Source: Aureococcus anophagefferens (lineage: Eukaryota; Sar; Pelagophyceae; Pelagomonadales; Pelagomonadaceae). Taken from it: a DNA stretch of 64,000 bases. This document shows positions 18,204 through 28,700 of this stretch, one piece after another (positions within the stretch are counted from its first letter, which is position 1; every line of letters begins with the position of its first letter). The notes beneath the pieces were generated by a model. It searched no databases, had not been told where the DNA came from, and saw only the letters and a list, made by a program, of their open reading frames with translations. The position numbers and the translations under genes are program-made. The stretch is taken from contig NW_008705561.1 in the NCBI RefSeq assembly GCF_000186865.1, forward strand, positions 373,711-437,710, read 5' to 3'.

Positions 18204-19298
18204 ATGGAGCTGGCCGTCAAGGCCATGACCGAGCGGCTCGTCGAGGACTGCGGCGGCTGGCTGCCGCTGACGATGCGCGCCTGGCGCAAGTACACGCGGC
18301 GGAAGCTCGAGAAGAAGCGGCCGGCGCCGGCGCCGGAGCCCGAGGAGGTCGTCGAGGCTGCCCCGGAGCCCGAGGAGGAGCCGCGCGTGGCCTGGGCGGA
18401 CGCCGACGACAGCGGCGGCGACGGCGAGCTCTACGGCGAGGGCTACAGCGAGGGCAAGCTCGAGGACGACGACGACGACGCACTGTCCTTCGAGGTCGCG
18501 CCGGCGCCGCCGCGGCCGAAGCGGCGCATGAGCGGCTTGGAGCGCGACGAGGCCGTGGCCGCGGCGGCGCTGCTGAGCCGGCGGCGCGACGCGTCGGCGA
18601 CCTACTTCCTGCACCAGCGCCAGAGCGAGACGACGCGGAACCGGTCCGGCGTCGAGAGGCGGCACCCCGAGCGCGCGCCGCCGAGCAAGCGGTTCGCGTG
18701 GCTCGACCAGCAGGGCGTGCCCGCCGCGCACGCGGAGCACACGGCCGCGCGGGCCCTGGCGCTCTTCCCCGCGCTCAAGTGCCTCGAGGTCGCGACGGGC
18801 GTCGCGCAGCACCTCTTCCTCGCGCTCGACGCCGCGGCGCTCGTCGTCGAGTTCTACCTGTCCAACGACGCGCCGCGGACGCGCGAGCCCGTCGTCGCCG
18901 TGGACCCCTGATGCCCCGTGCGCGGCGGCCGGAGCCTCGACTCGCTCGACGCCTTCGCCGCGCGGTGCCGCGCGGGCGCCACGCCCCTCGGCGACGTCGC
19001 GGCCGCAGGCGGCGTCGCCTTCGTCGCCGTCTGCATCGACGACGACCCCCGCGTCTGCGCGCGCGAGGCGCGCCGCAAGTGGCCCCACCTCGCCCACTTC
19101 TGGATCGACTCGAAGAACGTCGCGGCCGCGCGGATCGCGTTCGTGCCGAACCGTGCGGTCGTCCGCCGGGACCGGTCCGTCGCCAAGTGGTGGGACGGCT
19201 CCAACGGCAACGTGCTGCGCGGGCCCCACGGCGCGAGCCGCACCAACGGCTCCCAGTCCCTCGTGCGGGCCATCGCCAGCGCGCTCGACGACGCCTAG
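18204..19298 (+). CDS. Predicted selenoprotein with thioredoxin-like C-terminal domain (UGA = Sec236)
   Basis: From ATG 18204 the frame meets TGA at 18909-18911, then continues open in the same frame for 128 codons to TAG at 19296-19298. The second part contains no Met codon, so it cannot start on its own. It carries thioredoxin-fold features: strand AFVAVCIDDD, KWPHLAHFWID, then IAFVPNRAVVRRD and KWWDG. The TGA lies after strand VVAV in VDP-U-CPV, at the start of the next helix, where thioredoxin-fold proteins have their redox residue. Reading TGA as selenocysteine gives 364 residues with Sec236-Cys237. A SECIS-like hairpin starts 13 bp after the stop. The N-terminal half is acidic or basic low complexity of unknown role. 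A plain stop giving a 235-residue protein cannot be excluded. Confidence 0.72.
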
Positions 19299-19310
19299 GC
19301 GCGCGCGCCC

Positions 19311-19387
19311 GCGGGAAGCCCCATGACGGCCGCCGCCGCGACCACCGCCCCGGACGGTGTCGCGCGCGGCCCGACCCCGCTTCCCGC
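19311..19387 (+). promoter_or_regulatory. SECIS-like selenocysteine insertion element in the 3' UTR
   Basis: A hairpin with eukaryotic SECIS architecture. Helix I is a perfect 9-bp stem (gcgggaagc 19311-19319 with gcttcccgc 19379-19387). Next come a C-rich internal loop (CCC/CCCC), then ATGA at 19323-19326 opposite GA at 19373-19374, which can form the tandem G.A quartet. Helix II has about 17 bp with three single-C bulges (19328-19347 with 19355-19371), and the loop is 7 nt. The usual apical AA is absent; CC at 19342-19343 may substitute, as in CC-type SECIS. The element lies 13 nt after the TAG of the UGA-containing gene. Confidence 0.65.
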
Positions 19388-19559
19388 ACGTGCGGCTGCG
19401 CCTTAATTCAACGAGACGACGCGGCCTCGGGCGGGCCTCCCCTTCAACAACTTCTTCAATGAGGAGTCAAGCAAGAATTCTTAGCAGGATTGAGCATGTT
19501 GTTCGAATGTTGGCTGGTTAATTAAGGCAGCCAGTTGTAGGCAGCCCTCGTTACGGAGC

Positions 19560-20928
19560 ATGCTGGCGCGATGCGGGCCCGCTCGCGGCGCGATGCGAGG
19601 CATTGCACGCGCGCAGCAGCGCCGCAGCACGACCACGGCCGGAGAGCGCCTCCGGAACAATCCGGGCACCTACTGGACGATACCCGTCGTCGCGGCGGCG
19701 GTCGGCTTCGGCACGAATTACGTGGGCGCGCGTCGCCCGGCGCCGCGCGGCCGCGCGCGACGCGCCGGCGGAGGTTCCGCCGCCCGCAGGTCCAAATGCT
19801 CTTCTACCCCATCGACTACATCGGTCTCGAGCTCTGGCGCCTGAAGGACTCGCCGTGGGGCCTCTTCGGCTGGCAGGGCGTCGTGCCGACGAAGTGCGAA
19901 CAAATGTCCGCGCGGCTCGTCGACGTCATCACCGCGAAGCTCCTGTCGCTGCCCGAGGCCTTCGGGCGCATCGACGCGTGCGCTCTGGGCGGTCTCCTCT
20001 GCGGACCCGTCGCCGACGCGATCGCGCGCGACGCGGGGCCCGCGTGGGCGTTTATGTTGAGGCCCGCGCTGCCCTGGGCGCTCGCGCGGTGCGTGCGCGC
20101 CATGCAGCGCGACATCGACGACATCCTGGACCTCGAGCACGTCGTCTCGACGGCGTTCCTCGCCAGCGTCCTGCGGCTCGGACGATTCTCGAGAGATTCT
20201 GGGTGGGAAAACGATGAAACATCGTCACCGAAGCACTCGGTAGGTTCCTGCGCGACAAGTCCGTACTGGTCGACTTATTTCAGGACGTCGCGCGCGTCGA
20301 GCTCGATTTTCTCGTGCGGTCGGGCCTCGGCTTCGGGTTCCTCTTCGGGGTGGGCCAAGCGGCCGTCTGGCTCTACCACCCGTATCGCGTACTCCTCCCC
20401 CTGGCCGGCTCCGTCGTCGGCTACGCGACGAACTGGGTGGCGATCAAGCTCGTCTTCGAGCCCGTGGAGCCCGTGGACGTCTTGGGAATGGAGGTCCAGG
20501 GCCTCTTCGAGAAGCGGCAGCCCGAGGTCTCCGACGCGTTCGCCGCGTTCCTGCGCGCGCGCGTCCTCACGTCGCCGCGCCTGCTCGCCGAGCTCGTCGA
20601 CGGCGACCGCGCGCCGCGGCTGCGCGCGCTGCTCCGGCGGGAGCTGCCCTTCGTCGTCCCGGACTCCGTGCTCGACGCGGCGATCGGCGGCATCCGCGCC
20701 GTCGCCGCCGCGGAGCGCCACGGCGCCCACGACCTCATCGACGCGTCGCTCGACCTGGAGGCGGACCTCTCGGCGAAGCTCAAGGCCCTGCCGTCGGCCG
20801 AGTTCGAGAACCTGCTGCACCCCGTCTTCCAGGAGGACGAGTTCACGCTCATCCTCGTCGGCGGCGTCCTCGGCGCCGGCGCGGGCATGGCGCAGCTCGC
20901 GCTCGGCGCCGCGACCGTGGCCCTCTAG
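19560..20928 (+). CDS. DUF445 family membrane protein
   Basis: Exon 1 (19560-19721) encodes a basic, Arg-rich leader and IPVVAAAVGFGTNY. A 68-nt intron (19722-19789, GTGGGC...CGCAG) joins it to VQMLFYPIDYIGLELW and LFGWQGVVPTKCEQM, which are hallmark DUF445 sequences. A second intron must lie in the AT-richer stretch 20166-20259 because the frame changes there. Phase-consistent options are 20166-20233 (GC-AG, 68 nt), 20203-20243 (GT-AG, 41 nt) and 20168-20259 (GT-AG, 92 nt). The last exon (to TAG 20926-20928) repeats the motif as VVGYATNWVAIKLVFEPVEP and ends in a hydrophobic segment. DUF445 proteins are membrane proteins of unknown function; the leader suggests an organelle. Confidence 0.78.
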
Positions 20929-20962
20929 TCGACCCGCATCGTTCGTTCGTTTAAACGTGTCG

Positions 20963-21664
20963 TTAGGAGAAGATGAGCTGCTGGAAGTCCTCGGGCCGGT
21001 GGAAGTTCGGCCGCCGCGAGCCGACGGGCGCCCAGCAGCCCCAGTGGGGGTGCTTCGTGCGATCGCCGCACTTGTAGAAGTTGCAGCTCCACACGGTGCC
21101 CGCCGCCGGCGCCGGGCTGTCTTCGCCGCCGAAGACGTCCCAGGGCACGGTGAACTCGAGGTCGTAGGACGTCGCGGCGTCCCCGGGCTCTATCGCGACG
21201 CCGGCGTCCGCGGCCGTCGCCCGCGTCGGGTGCAGCGAGCTCTCGACGAGCACGCAGGCCGCGTCGTCGCGCGAGAGCGGCCGCCGCTCGCCGCTGCCCG
21301 GGAAGCAATGGTAGCACAGCATCGTGCCGGCGGCGTTGATTTCGAAGTTCCAGTAGTCCGACGCCGCGTGGCTCAGCGCGCCCGGCGACACGAAGAACTC
21401 GCAGCAGCTGTCCTCGCAGACCTGGTCGTTGAAGGCCGTGCGCGCGCAGGTCACGAAGTCGTCGTCGACGCGGAACCGGACCGTGAGGCCGCTGTCGGCG
21501 TAGGACGTCGACGCCGACACGCTGGGCCGGTGGGCGTGGTCGTTCTCGGGACCGGCGTCCGGCCAGTCGTAGTGGCATAGTTCGACGCGCTCCGGCTTCG
21601 CCGAGCTCCGCCGGCAGCGATGCTGCATGACGACGCTCGGGTTTTGCGATCGAGCGCGTTCCAT
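20963..21664 (-). CDS. CBM9-like carbohydrate-binding-fold protein
   Basis: 233 residues from ATG 21664. The pattern SDYWNFEINAAGTML, then YDLEFTVPWDVFGG, GTVWSCNFYKCGD and a C-terminal NFHRPEDFQQLIF matches the CBM9-like beta-sandwich fold found at the ends of bacterial and algal secreted proteins. The family binds sugars or acts as a DOMON-like module. There are many Cys residues (CEDSCCEF, CYHC), suggesting disulfides, yet no clear signal peptide is seen from this start, so an upstream exon may be missing. A (CTG)6 run covers the bases just upstream of the ATG (21664-21683). The gene converges on the DUF445 gene with 34 bp between stops. Confidence 0.65.
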   Translation of the reverse strand: MERARSQNPSVVMQHRCRRSSAKPERVELCHYDWPDAGPENDHAHRPSVSASTSYADSGLTVRFRVDDDFVTCARTAFNDQVCEDSCCEFFVSPGALSHAASDYWNFEINAAGTMLCYHCFPGSGERRPLSRDDAACVLVESSLHPTRATAADAGVAIEPGDAATSYDLEFTVPWDVFGGEDSPAPAAGTVWSCNFYKCGDRTKHPHWGCWAPVGSRRPNFHRPEDFQQLIFS

Positions 21665-21790
21665 GCTGCTGCTGCTGCTGCTGTGGGTGCTCGCCTCAGA
21701 TTTCGCCGCAGTCCATCACTTTTAGCGAAGCCAAGGTGAAGAAATCAATTTAGAATATATCTAATGCATGCATCAGTAAGTAGCTACAGG

Positions 21791-24525
21791 ATGGCGACGA
21801 GAATATTTGCGGCCTTCGCGTCCCTGGCGTCGCTGCCCGCGGCGTCCGGCTCGAGCTTCAAATACATCTACGGCGTCTGGCCCGGCGAGGACTACCTGCA
21901 GGACTTTTGGGGCCCCGTGCGCCTGGGCTTCGAGGGCAGCATCGCCTACGAGCAGTCGCTCCTCGCCGCGAGCGACGACGACGTCGCGGAAATCATCGGC
22001 ACGATCATGAACGGCACGGCGCACATGCGCGACGTGCTCGTCGTCGGGCCCATGCGCCACGGCGAGGCCAGCTACGCGGAATTGCTGCAAGCCGGCGGCG
22101 CGTTCTTCCCCATCGCCGAGGGCGTCGACTTGGCCGCGTACGGCCTGACCAACGCGACGAGCTTCCAGTTCAACTTCAACCCGGACCCCATCAACGCGGC
22201 GGAGCTCGTGGCCCAGGAGATCTGCCGCACGACGGGCTACGGGGCCATCCACCGCGCCATGCGCCTGTACGGCGCCGCGTACGCGGACTCGCGCGTCGAC
22301 GCGAACCTGGCGTGGCTCGAGGAGCACTGCGGCGCGACGATCTTCGAGCACTCGTCGCTGCGGGCCTACTTCCGCGAGGAGACGGCCTACGACCTGGCCT
22401 TCTCCGCGCTCGTCAAGGATTCGTCCGCGTCGTTGATCGTCGCGGCGAACGACCGCATGGTCAAGGGCGCGCTCCGGGCCATCGAGGACACGCTGAGCCC
22501 CGCGGCGGCGGCGAAGATTTTGATCGCGGGCTTCGACTGGACCGAGGACTGGATGCTCAAGCAGGGGAAGATCGTCGCCGACGGCGACCAGTACATGTCG
22601 ACGCCGGGCGTGGGCGCGCGTGGAAATCAACCAGCGAGCTCGGGGCCAAACTTCAGAACTCTCTAGCTCGGTCACATCGAAGTCGATTCGGCTGGCTTTT
22701 GGACGAATCGATTGCTCTCGGCGAGTTCTCGAAGCGCAGCCGAAGAGATCGCGTCGAAACGGTCAAATCGGGTTGAAGATTTGATTTCCACACAGGCATG
22801 GGCGCGTGGCTGTCCATGCAGAACGTCATCGACGTCGTCCGGGCCAACGACTACAACACGACGGCGGACCTTCAGCGCTTCTTCGACGACGACGCGGCGC
22901 AGCTCGAGACGGAGACGTCGTGCCAGTACGCCGACGCCGAGGGCTACGTCGTGTCGGACCTCCTCGGCGGCACGTACGCCGCGGACGTGCGCGCGAAGCC
23001 CGAGAGCGGCGTGGGGCCGACGGTCGTGCGCGTCGGCGCGCGCGACGTCGGCATCGAGGACGTGGACACGGCCGGCGGCAGCTTCGCCGCGACGGTCTGG
23101 ATCCGCCTCGAGTGGCGCGACCCGCGGCTCGCGTTCGACGTCAACATCTACAACGGCACGCTCTACGTCGACACGGATCGCATCTGGTCGCCGGACATCT
23201 ACGTCGACAACCTCATCACGCCGGTCTCCCTCGTGTCTATCAAGGTGCTCCCCGCGTCCATCCTCCCCGACGGCACGGTCCGGGCGACGTTCAAGGCCGT
23301 GGGCGACTTCATCTGCGACATGAACATCGCGCCCTACCCCTACGACGAGCACGAGTGCGCCTTCGAGGTCACGACCGCCGCGACGGTGGACCAGGTCGAG
23401 CTCGTCGGCGACCTCGGCTACAACATCTTCGACGGGCCCGAGGGCTACCTCGACCCGGAGGAGGAGGCCGTCGTCGACTACACGGACTCGTCGACGGGCA
23501 GCACGTTCGGCCGCGTCGACTTCACGATCAAGTTCACGCGGAACCCGGCCTACGTCGTCTCGACCTACGTCCTCGTGGGCTGGGCGCTGAACATGCTCGG
23601 CTTCCTCGTCTTCTGGGTCCCCACGGAGGGGTCGGGCATCGACCGGTCGGGCCTCGCGATGACGACGATCCTCACGGCGCAGTTCATGATGTACGACGCC
23701 AAGGTCACGAAGGATTCCACGTGGCTCGACTTCTACTTCTCGTCCATGATCACGTTCCAGCTCGTCGCTTTCGTCTTGACGGTCCACAGCTCGCGCATGA
23801 ACCGCATGGCGCTCGCGCTCGGCGGCGACGAGACCTACCTCGACAAGGTCTACCGGCGCCAGAACGAGCTCGGCGCGGGATCGGGCCGGCCGTTCAAGAA
23901 CGTCGTCTTCTTCCTCTTCAACCTGCTCTACGGCGGCCGCGACGCCTTCTCCGTGGACCGCTGGGCGCGCCGCTACTTCGTGCCCTTCTTCTTCGCGTTC
24001 CAGATCTTCCTCTCCTTCTACCCCTGGTGGGGCGACGGCGACATCTCCGGCTCCCCCTACACGGGCTTCAACTCGGAGCTGTGCCGACTCAACATCTTCT
24101 TCGCCGCCGTCTATCTGATCGTCCTCGTTCTGGGGCTCGCGTGCCGGTCGTGGGACGACAAGCCCGAGGGCGTCTCCGCGAACTGGCGCCTGAGCCTGCG
24201 CACGCCCCTCTCGCGCGACTCCGAACAGTACGAGGCGTCCGCGCAAATGCTCGCGGCCGAGGAGGTCGCGATGACGGAGGCGTCCGAGGCGTCCGAGCTC
24301 GAGACCCCCCGCGACCGCAAGGCGCGGCGGCGCAGCAAGCGGTCCAAGTCGGACAAGAAGATCCGCGACGCGGCCGTCGTCGCCCCGCCGCCGACCCCGC
24401 CGCCGCGCAGCGACGTCTCCTTGTCCATGTTCGGCTGCGGCGCCTGCGTGGCGGCCCCCGCCGAGGACCGCTTCGACGACCTCCACGCGGCCCACGATGC
24501 GCGCGACACGCCCATGTCCCTCTGA
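21791..24525 (+). CDS. Periplasmic-binding-protein / Cys-loop ligand-gated ion channel fusion
   Basis: Exons 21791-22619 and 22796-24525 give 852 residues. Residues 1-20 form a signal peptide. Residues about 25-320 form a type 1 periplasmic (LacI/sugar-binding) domain, with VKDSSASLIVAANDRMVKG and KILIAGFDWTEDW. Residues about 345-515 form a pentameric-channel ligand-binding domain with a complete Cys-loop (C450 and C464, exactly 13 residues apart, around IAPYPYDEHE). M1 (AYVVSTYVLVGWALNMLGFL), M2, M3 and M4 follow, plus a fifth hydrophobic segment near 705-725 and a charged cytoplasmic tail. The split is an introner intron that keeps the frame. The predicted job is a surface channel gated by a small solute captured by the outer domain. 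ATG 21764 is an alternative start; 21791 starts the signal peptide cleanly. Confidence 0.85.
22616..22795 (+). mobile_element. Introner element, family 1 copy 1 (intron in the channel gene)
   Basis: A 180-bp insertion with imperfect terminal inverted repeats (gcgcgTGGAAATCAA at the left, TTGATTTCCACACAG at the right). It is flanked by an 8-bp near-identical target duplication (gcgtgggc 22608-22615, gcatgggc 22796-22803). The internal sequence is shared with 29721-29923. It is spliced as intron 22620-22795: donor GTGGAA four bases inside the left end, acceptor CACACAG at the very right end. The retained 4 bases plus the 8-bp duplication add exactly four codons, so the frame is kept. Confidence 0.85.
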
Positions 24526-24544
24526 ATTAGAATCCCTACTGGCG

Positions 24545-25354
24545 CTAGTGCATATACATGTACTGGAGCCGCTCGGTGGCGAGCGCCATGGCCGTCGTGC
24601 GCTCCCCGTCGAAGTCGCCGAGGCTCCACAGCTGCGCGGCCGCGCGCGGCGTGCGGACGACGCGGTCCTCCGCGTCGACGCCGTCCCGCGGCTCGAGCGG
24701 CGCGCCGGCGGCCTTGACGAGGTGGACGACGTGGTCCCGGCCCGGCCGCCACGCGCGGTAGGCGGCGAGCGCCGTCCTGTCCTTCTTGCCGCCGTCGAGG
24801 TAGCGCCCGTCGGCGAGTTTCACGGGCGAGAAGAGCCGCGGCACCGCGCAGCTCGCGGCGACGGCTTTCACCAGATCGCCGGACGAGACGAGGCGCGGCG
24901 CGCCAGTCCTCGCGTCGAAGACGCCGACGGCCAGCGGCGCGGGCAGGTCCTCGAAGGTCGGCGGCAGCACGCGCGCGAGGCGCCGCTCCAGCGCGCGCGT
25001 CGACAGGACGCCGCGCCAGGGCGTGCGCGACGGCCGGCAGCTGCGGAGCGGCGCCGACGCCGACAGCTCCGCCGCGACGGCGTCGGCCGAGCAGCCGCTC
25101 GCGAGGTAGATGCTCGCCGCGAGGCTGCCGCTGCTCGTGCCGACCATCGCGGACGGCACGCGCCACGGCGACGCCTCGAGCGCGTCGAGGAAGCCGGCGT
25201 GGCTGCTAAAGCAGCAGAAGCCGGAGGACAGGATCACGTCGACGCTAGTTTTGACTCTCGGCTTATTTGGTGTTGTTACTTGCGTAATGAGCGCTTTGTA
25301 GTCGCTTAATAACGCGGCGGACGATGCGAGGAGCAGCGCGAGCCATGGCAGCAT
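24545..25354 (-). CDS. Patatin-like phospholipase
   Basis: 269 residues with a hydrophobic N-terminus (LPWLALLLASSAALLS) acting as signal peptide or anchor. The patatin signatures are present in order. A glycine-rich stretch, SSGFCCFSSHAGFLDAL, stands in for the oxyanion loop. The nucleophile elbow GTSSG is at residues 72-76 (Ser74). The catalytic Asp sits in YLDGG near residue 190. Patatins are Ser-Asp acyl hydrolases of membrane or storage lipids. Length is a compact single domain. The gene converges on the channel gene with 19 bp between stops and is divergent from the ABC transporter gene. Confidence 0.82.
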   Translation of the reverse strand: MLPWLALLLASSAALLSDYKALITQVTTPNKPRVKTSVDVILSSGFCCFSSHAGFLDALEASPWRVPSAMVGTSSGSLAASIYLASGCSADAVAAELSASAPLRSCRPSRTPWRGVLSTRALERRLARVLPPTFEDLPAPLAVGVFDARTGAPRLVSSGDLVKAVAASCAVPRLFSPVKLADGRYLDGGKKDRTALAAYRAWRPGRDHVVHLVKAAGAPLEPRDGVDAEDRVVRTPRAAAQLWSLGDFDGERTTAMALATERLQYMYMH

Positions 25355-25722
25355 CGTGCGCGTCGACTACGCGACTCCGGTGCTTCTGGTTGCACGGCTC
25401 GCAACACAAAAACGCCTCACATACGCAAGGGTGCAACTTCTGCCACAGTGACGAGCGGCTACAGGTGCGAGAGCGCAAACCTCCACAAGGGGCTCGCGGC
25501 CACAGATCGGCTGACGACGAGCGGCAGCCTCGCATCGCAGACGTCCGCGCGTCTCCGAAACGTCGAGGCGTGCGCAGCGCCCCGTCGGTCGGCCTCGACC
25601 GGGCCACTCGCGCGAGCCCAGGCGCCGCTCCGGACGCGACCCTCGCGCGCCGCCGGCGTCCGCCGCCAGCGGCCGCGGTGTCCCGCGCTCAACCGTGCCG
25701 CTGCGTTCCGTAGGCGGCGACG
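25355..25722. other. Divergent intergenic region, no gene seen
   Basis: 368 bp between the starts of the patatin and ABCG genes, presumably holding both promoters and 5' UTRs. It is somewhat less GC-rich than the genes near 25355-25440. No repeat, tRNA-like structure or recognisable motif was found. Confidence 0.5.
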
Positions 25723-28700
25723 ATGGGCGGCGATGAGCGGGCGTCGCTGCTCCAGCCGCGCGGCGCCTGCGTCTGCGTCGAGGACCTGGGCTACGCGCGC
25801 GAGGCCAAGGGCGGCATGTCCATGGAGCTCAGCGGCGTCAACTTCGTCGCGCAGCCCGGCGAGGTCTGGTTCTGCATGGGCCGCAGCGGGCCCTGGATGC
25901 GCGGCGCCCGCGTCGACAACGAACGGCGCGTGCGTGGAGAAACCGACGCGTGTCTAGGTCGTCCATGCTCGACCTGCTCGCGTGCCAGCGCAACGAGGGC
26001 AAGGTCTGCGGCCGCATCCTTTACGACGGCAACCTCGCGTCGCCCAAGTGGCGCCACCTCATCACGCTCGTCTCCCGGGAGAACCAGTTCAACTGCATCT
26101 CGACGCTCACGGTGCGCGAGATCGTCGCGACGTCCGCGCGGCTCCGCCACGCGGACGGCCACGAGCAGATGGCCGACGAGATCATCGACCTGCTCGGCCT
26201 CACCAAGTGCGCGCACGTGCGCATCGGCTCCGAGACCGTGCGCGGCATCTCCGGCGGCGAGAAGAAGCGCGTCGCCGTCGCCCTGGGGCTCATCGCGCAC
26301 CCGCGCGTCGTCCTCCTCGACGAGCCGACGACGGGCCTCGACAGTACGACGGCGTTGGACGTCATGCGCCACGTGCACGACTCCGTCGCCCAGAAGCAGG
26401 GGCGCACGGTCATCTCGACGCTGCACATGCCCTCGGCCGACGTCTTCCAGAAGTGCGACAACGTGCTCCTCGTCCGCGACGGGCTCACGGTCTACGCGGG
26501 CCCCGCGGCGAAGGCCGTCGCGTTCTTCGCGGGCTCGCCCCACGACTGCGCGCCGGCGCCGCGGGAGAACCCGGCGGACTTTTTGCTGGCCGTCGCCGCG
26601 GCGGAGCGCAGCGCTTTAGGCGGCGTCGCGTCGAAGCTCGCCGGCGCGTTCTCCGCGTCCGCGGCGGGCGCGGCGGCGGCGGGCGCGGTGCAGCGCGCGG
26701 TCTCCGTGCCCAGCGCGACGCTCCCGGGTCTGACGACGAGCGACGCGGACCAGTACCGCCAGGTCTGGGCCCTCGTCTGGCGGTCCATGACCCAGTTCAA
26801 GCGGTCGACGTCCATCTGGAAGACGTCGCTCTTCAAGATGGCGTGGATCGGCTTCCTCTACTCCTCGACGTTCGTGTCCCAGCCGCTGACGTCGACGGGC
26901 GCGGCGAATTTGGAGAGCTGCTACTACTTTTCCTTGATGTTCGGCATCCTGGGCAACCTGCGGGGCATCGTCACGCTCTTCGACGAGCGCGCGCTCTTCG
27001 AACACGAGCGCGCGTCGCGCGCCTACGGGCCCCTGGTCTACTGGGTCGCGACGACGATCGCGCCGCTGCCCTGGCTCGTCTTCGTCAACGTGCTTTTTAG
27101 TACGGTCGTCTTCTTCTCCGTCGGGTCGGGCAAGGTCGCGGGCGCGGCGTGGGTCTTCTTCTGGTACTTGCTCGTGACGCAGCTCACGAACCTCGTGGGC
27201 TTCGCGTGGGCCCAGATGCTCGCGGCCTGGACGTCTTCCTCCCAGGTCGCCATGTCGGTCTGGCAGCCGGGCGTCTACATCTGGAGCCAGACGAGTGGCT
27301 ACCCCATCAAGCTGCCCGTCATCGAGAAGACGAACCCGGCGTACGCTTTGATGTTCGTGTCGTTCACGCGCTGGGCCTACGAGGCCGTCATCTGCGGCGT
27401 CTTCCACGACGGCTGGGGGGACCTGTCGCAGCACGACATCCTGTCGACCTTTGGGTACCCGACGGACACGCCCATCGTCTACTACCTCATCCCTCTGGTC
27501 GCGTTCATCGTGGTGGTCCGCGCGGTGACGTTCCCGCCGCTCCGGGAGAAGCCGCGGACGCTCCAGGCCGTGACGCCGGAGCAGCTCGCCAAGGCGGCGA
27601 CGGTCGACGCCCAGGCCGCCGTCGCCGTGGACCTGAAGGACCACCTCCACAGCGAGACGTCCTCCGTGATGTCGATGAAGCAGGGCGACCCGGTCGAGGT
27701 CGTCGTGCGCGACGTCTACTACTCGGTGCGCGTGACCGACTCCAAGGGCAAGCCCATGGTGAAGCCGCTGCTGCGGGGCGTGTCGGCGGCCGTGAGCCCG
27801 GGCGAGACGCTCGCGGTCATGGGGCCGTCGGGCGCGGGCAAGTCGACGTTTTTGGATCTGATCTCGGGCCGGAAGACGGTCGGCTTCGGCAAGGGCGCGG
27901 TGCTCTACAACGGCGCCCAGCCGACGACGGCCCAGCGCCACGGCATGCAGTGCTACGTCATGCAGCACGACGTCATGATCTCCAATTTGTCGGTGCAGGA
28001 GACGGTGCGCATCGCCGCGCTGCTCCGGCTCTCGAAGCCGAACGACTCGGCCGTCGGCGACCGCGTGCTCTCCATCCTGCAGATGCTCGCCCTGGACGGG
28101 TCGTCCCACGTCCTCGTGAAGGCCCTGGCCACGGGCGAGCGGCGCCTCGCGGCCGTGGCCGTGGAGATGGTCCACCTGCCGGCCGTCATGTACCTCGACG
28201 AGCCGACTTCGGGCCTCGACAGCAAGATGAGCCTCGACTTCGTCAACGCCATGCGCCGCCTCGCGGCCCGCGACGCGACGCTGCTCTGCACGATCCACCA
28301 GCCGACGGAGGAGATCTTCAACCTCTTCGACAAGATTTTGGTCATCGGCGACGGCCGCCGCGTCTACGCGGGGCCGCCGGGCGGCGCCTTGGAGAGCCTC
28401 CGGCCGGACCAGGTCGCGGGCGACCGCAACGCCGCCGAGTACCTCATGGACATCGCCAAGCAGGGCGCGGGGCCCATGGAGGCGAACCCGGGCCTCGCCG
28501 CGCCCGTGCCCGAGGGCTTCGACTACGACGCGATGCTCACGCAGGCGTCCGCGAGCTACGGAAATATATTCTCCATGACCTATATCATGAAGCAGTTCTT
28601 CCACTTCAAGGTCCACTGCCTGCGCAACGCCCTCGTGCTGTCGCACACGCGCCAGGCTTTGAAGATCGCCATGATCCGCAATTTAGTGGTGGCTTTATGG

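Noticed and set aside
18860..18934. A 75-nt intron that would remove the in-frame TGA of the selenoprotein gene
   Set aside because: The donor GTCCAA does not match the GTGCG/GCGCG consensus, and splicing would delete the strand and loop expected to hold the redox residue. It also leaves the SECIS-like hairpin unexplained. Kept only as the main alternative to test.
18918..19298. Separate 126-codon gene after the TGA
   Set aside because: The putative start is GTG and there is no ATG anywhere in the frame, so it is better read as continuation of the upstream gene.
21661..21690. CTG triplet run as an expanded repeat of interest
   Set aside because: Only about six units. It is common in GC-rich genomes and lies upstream of the start codon.
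25869..25957. GT-AG alternative for the first ABCG intron
   Set aside because: It is in phase but would delete the whole first P-loop region, whose preceding residues (GEVWFCMGRSG) fit an ABC domain.
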